Below, in pieces: positions 13,850 through 14,621 of a stretch of 14,621 bases of DNA. The DNA is from Coemansia sp. RSA 1804 (taxonomy: Eukaryota > Kickxellomycota > Kickxellomycetes > Kickxellales > Kickxellaceae), in the NCBI GenBank assembly GCA_027578815.1, contig JANBTH010000570.1, forward strand, positions 1-14,621. The letters are read 5' to 3'. The notes beneath the pieces were generated by a model. That model worked only from the letters and a program-made list of their open reading frames with translations, did no database searches and was not told the origin of the DNA. The first letter of the stretch is position 1; the number at the start of each line of letters is the position of its first letter. The position numbers and the translations under genes are program-made.

Positions 13850-14621
13850 CTAATACTGAGTAAGGCGGGCGTGGAGAGAAAGGGAGAGAAATAGAGAACA
13901 GGCAAGCGACTGGGAGAGAACGGTAGCAAGAAGCTGCTATGGCGAGGAAAGAGCAAGACACACACGAGTTCGGGGTCGAGTTCTAACCAAATACAAGCGC
14001 ACTCAAGAAGACAGAAGCGAGCAGCAGAAAAGAAAGAGGATGTAGAACAGCAGAAACAAGGCAATACAATGTGAAAAAGCACAGACGAAGGAGAAAGAGG
14101 CTTGCTGAAGAGGAGAAAAAAAGAAAGGCAAGAGTTGGGCGAGCAGCAAAGAAAGACAGAGAAGGACGGTGAGAGCGGCAGACAGAGAATTTAAGGCGAG
14201 GGGAAGGGAGAAAGAAGGAGCAGACACACACAAGCGGCGGCGCATCTGCAAGCGTAAAAATGGCGCAAGGCGGCAGGCAGACAAGACAGACAAAGACGCA
14301 GAAGCGGCAGAGGCAGATGATGATGCAGAGGCAAAGGCCGAGGCAGGGAGAGAAGGCGGCGGATGTTGGTTGCAGCAGCATGCAGCTCATGCCTTGCTTT
14401 GGCTTGGTTTTGGCTTTGGTTCTCTCTCCACTGGCATGCCTTTTCTTTGGAGCGCTACGCTTGGTGCCAGCGCATACATAAACAGAAGAAAGAGCAGCCA
14501 ATCGCCGCAGCCACGCCAGCCGGAGCAAGCGCTTTCAGCACCAAGCGGTACCAGCAGCCAGCTCCACACAGGACGAGTCTTCCAAGCAAGATCGCGCATT
14601 CGACGCATCGTCACAGCACAG
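13850..14621. other. Purine-rich upstream region of the polyQ gene
   Basis: No convincing gene lies in these 772 bases. From about 13860 to 14350 the plus strand is strongly purine-rich (blocks such as GGAGAGAAAGGGAGAGAAAT), so the sense strand of the minus-strand gene is C/T-rich. The frames there translate to Leu/Ser/Phe- or Arg/Lys-rich low complexity. From about 14350 the composition becomes mixed. Probable role: promoter and long pyrimidine-rich leader of the polyQ gene; a gene beyond the window edge may also start here. Confidence 0.5.

Noticed and set aside
13983..14528. 181-codon minus-strand frame rich in Leu, Cys and Phe
   Set aside because: Its composition follows directly from the C/T-rich strand; no domain, and other frames are open too.
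1..14621. tRNA, rRNA, CRISPR arrays, transposon ends or viral genes
   Set aside because: Looked for B-box-like motifs, regular spaced repeats, terminal inverted repeats and transposase or viral motifs by eye; none found.

Overview
The window looks like nuclear DNA of a fungus, probably an early-diverging (zygomycete-grade) one; Kickxellomycotina such as Coemansia is my best guess, made from gene style and not from any search. Reasons: the genes are eukaryotic and mostly intronless, and the two spliced genes have GT-AG introns with fungal-type donors and CTAA(C/T) branch sites. The cornichon protein carries the Erv14-type version of the family. The set also mixes fungal-type proteins with a RECQL1-type helicase and an RCC1L-type protein, which budding yeast lacks or has only in divergent form. 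No tRNA, rRNA, CRISPR array, transposon or prophage was seen.

Layout. Positions 1-1601 hold no convincing gene: a GC-rich region with a trinucleotide repeat, repeated CTCGATT motifs and a TATA box, ending at an intronless canonical histone H2A (1602-2000, +). H2A converges on the U4/U6.U5 tri-snRNP 27 kDa protein (2145-2669, -), which shares a divergent promoter with glia maturation factor GMF1 (3034-3483, +). GMF1 converges on the fork-protection protein Tof1/Swi1/Timeless (3650-6124, -). Upstream of TOF1, on the same strand, lie the spliced ER cargo receptor gene ERV14/cornichon (6585-7159, -) and a RECQL1-type DNA helicase (7497-9575, -). The helicase gene is head-to-head with a mitochondrial RCC1-like gene, RCC1L (10046-11419, +), followed by TAF13 (11808-12122, +). 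The right part holds a two-exon gene for an unrecognised 208-residue Pro/Ser/Gln-rich protein (12879-13849, -) and about 770 bases of strongly purine-rich sequence up to the window edge.

The genes are mostly unrelated housekeeping functions: chromatin, splicing, actin branching, replication-fork stability, ER export, DNA unwinding, mitochondria and Pol II initiation. The only functional pairing I see is TOF1 and the RecQ helicase, both replication/repair genes on the same strand with ERV14 between them. I found no clear novel system. The most open items are the unrecognised polyglutamine gene and its intron, the motif-rich region upstream of H2A, a cluster of G1/S-like elements upstream of TOF1, and a small open frame in the SNRNP27/GMF1 divergent promoter.
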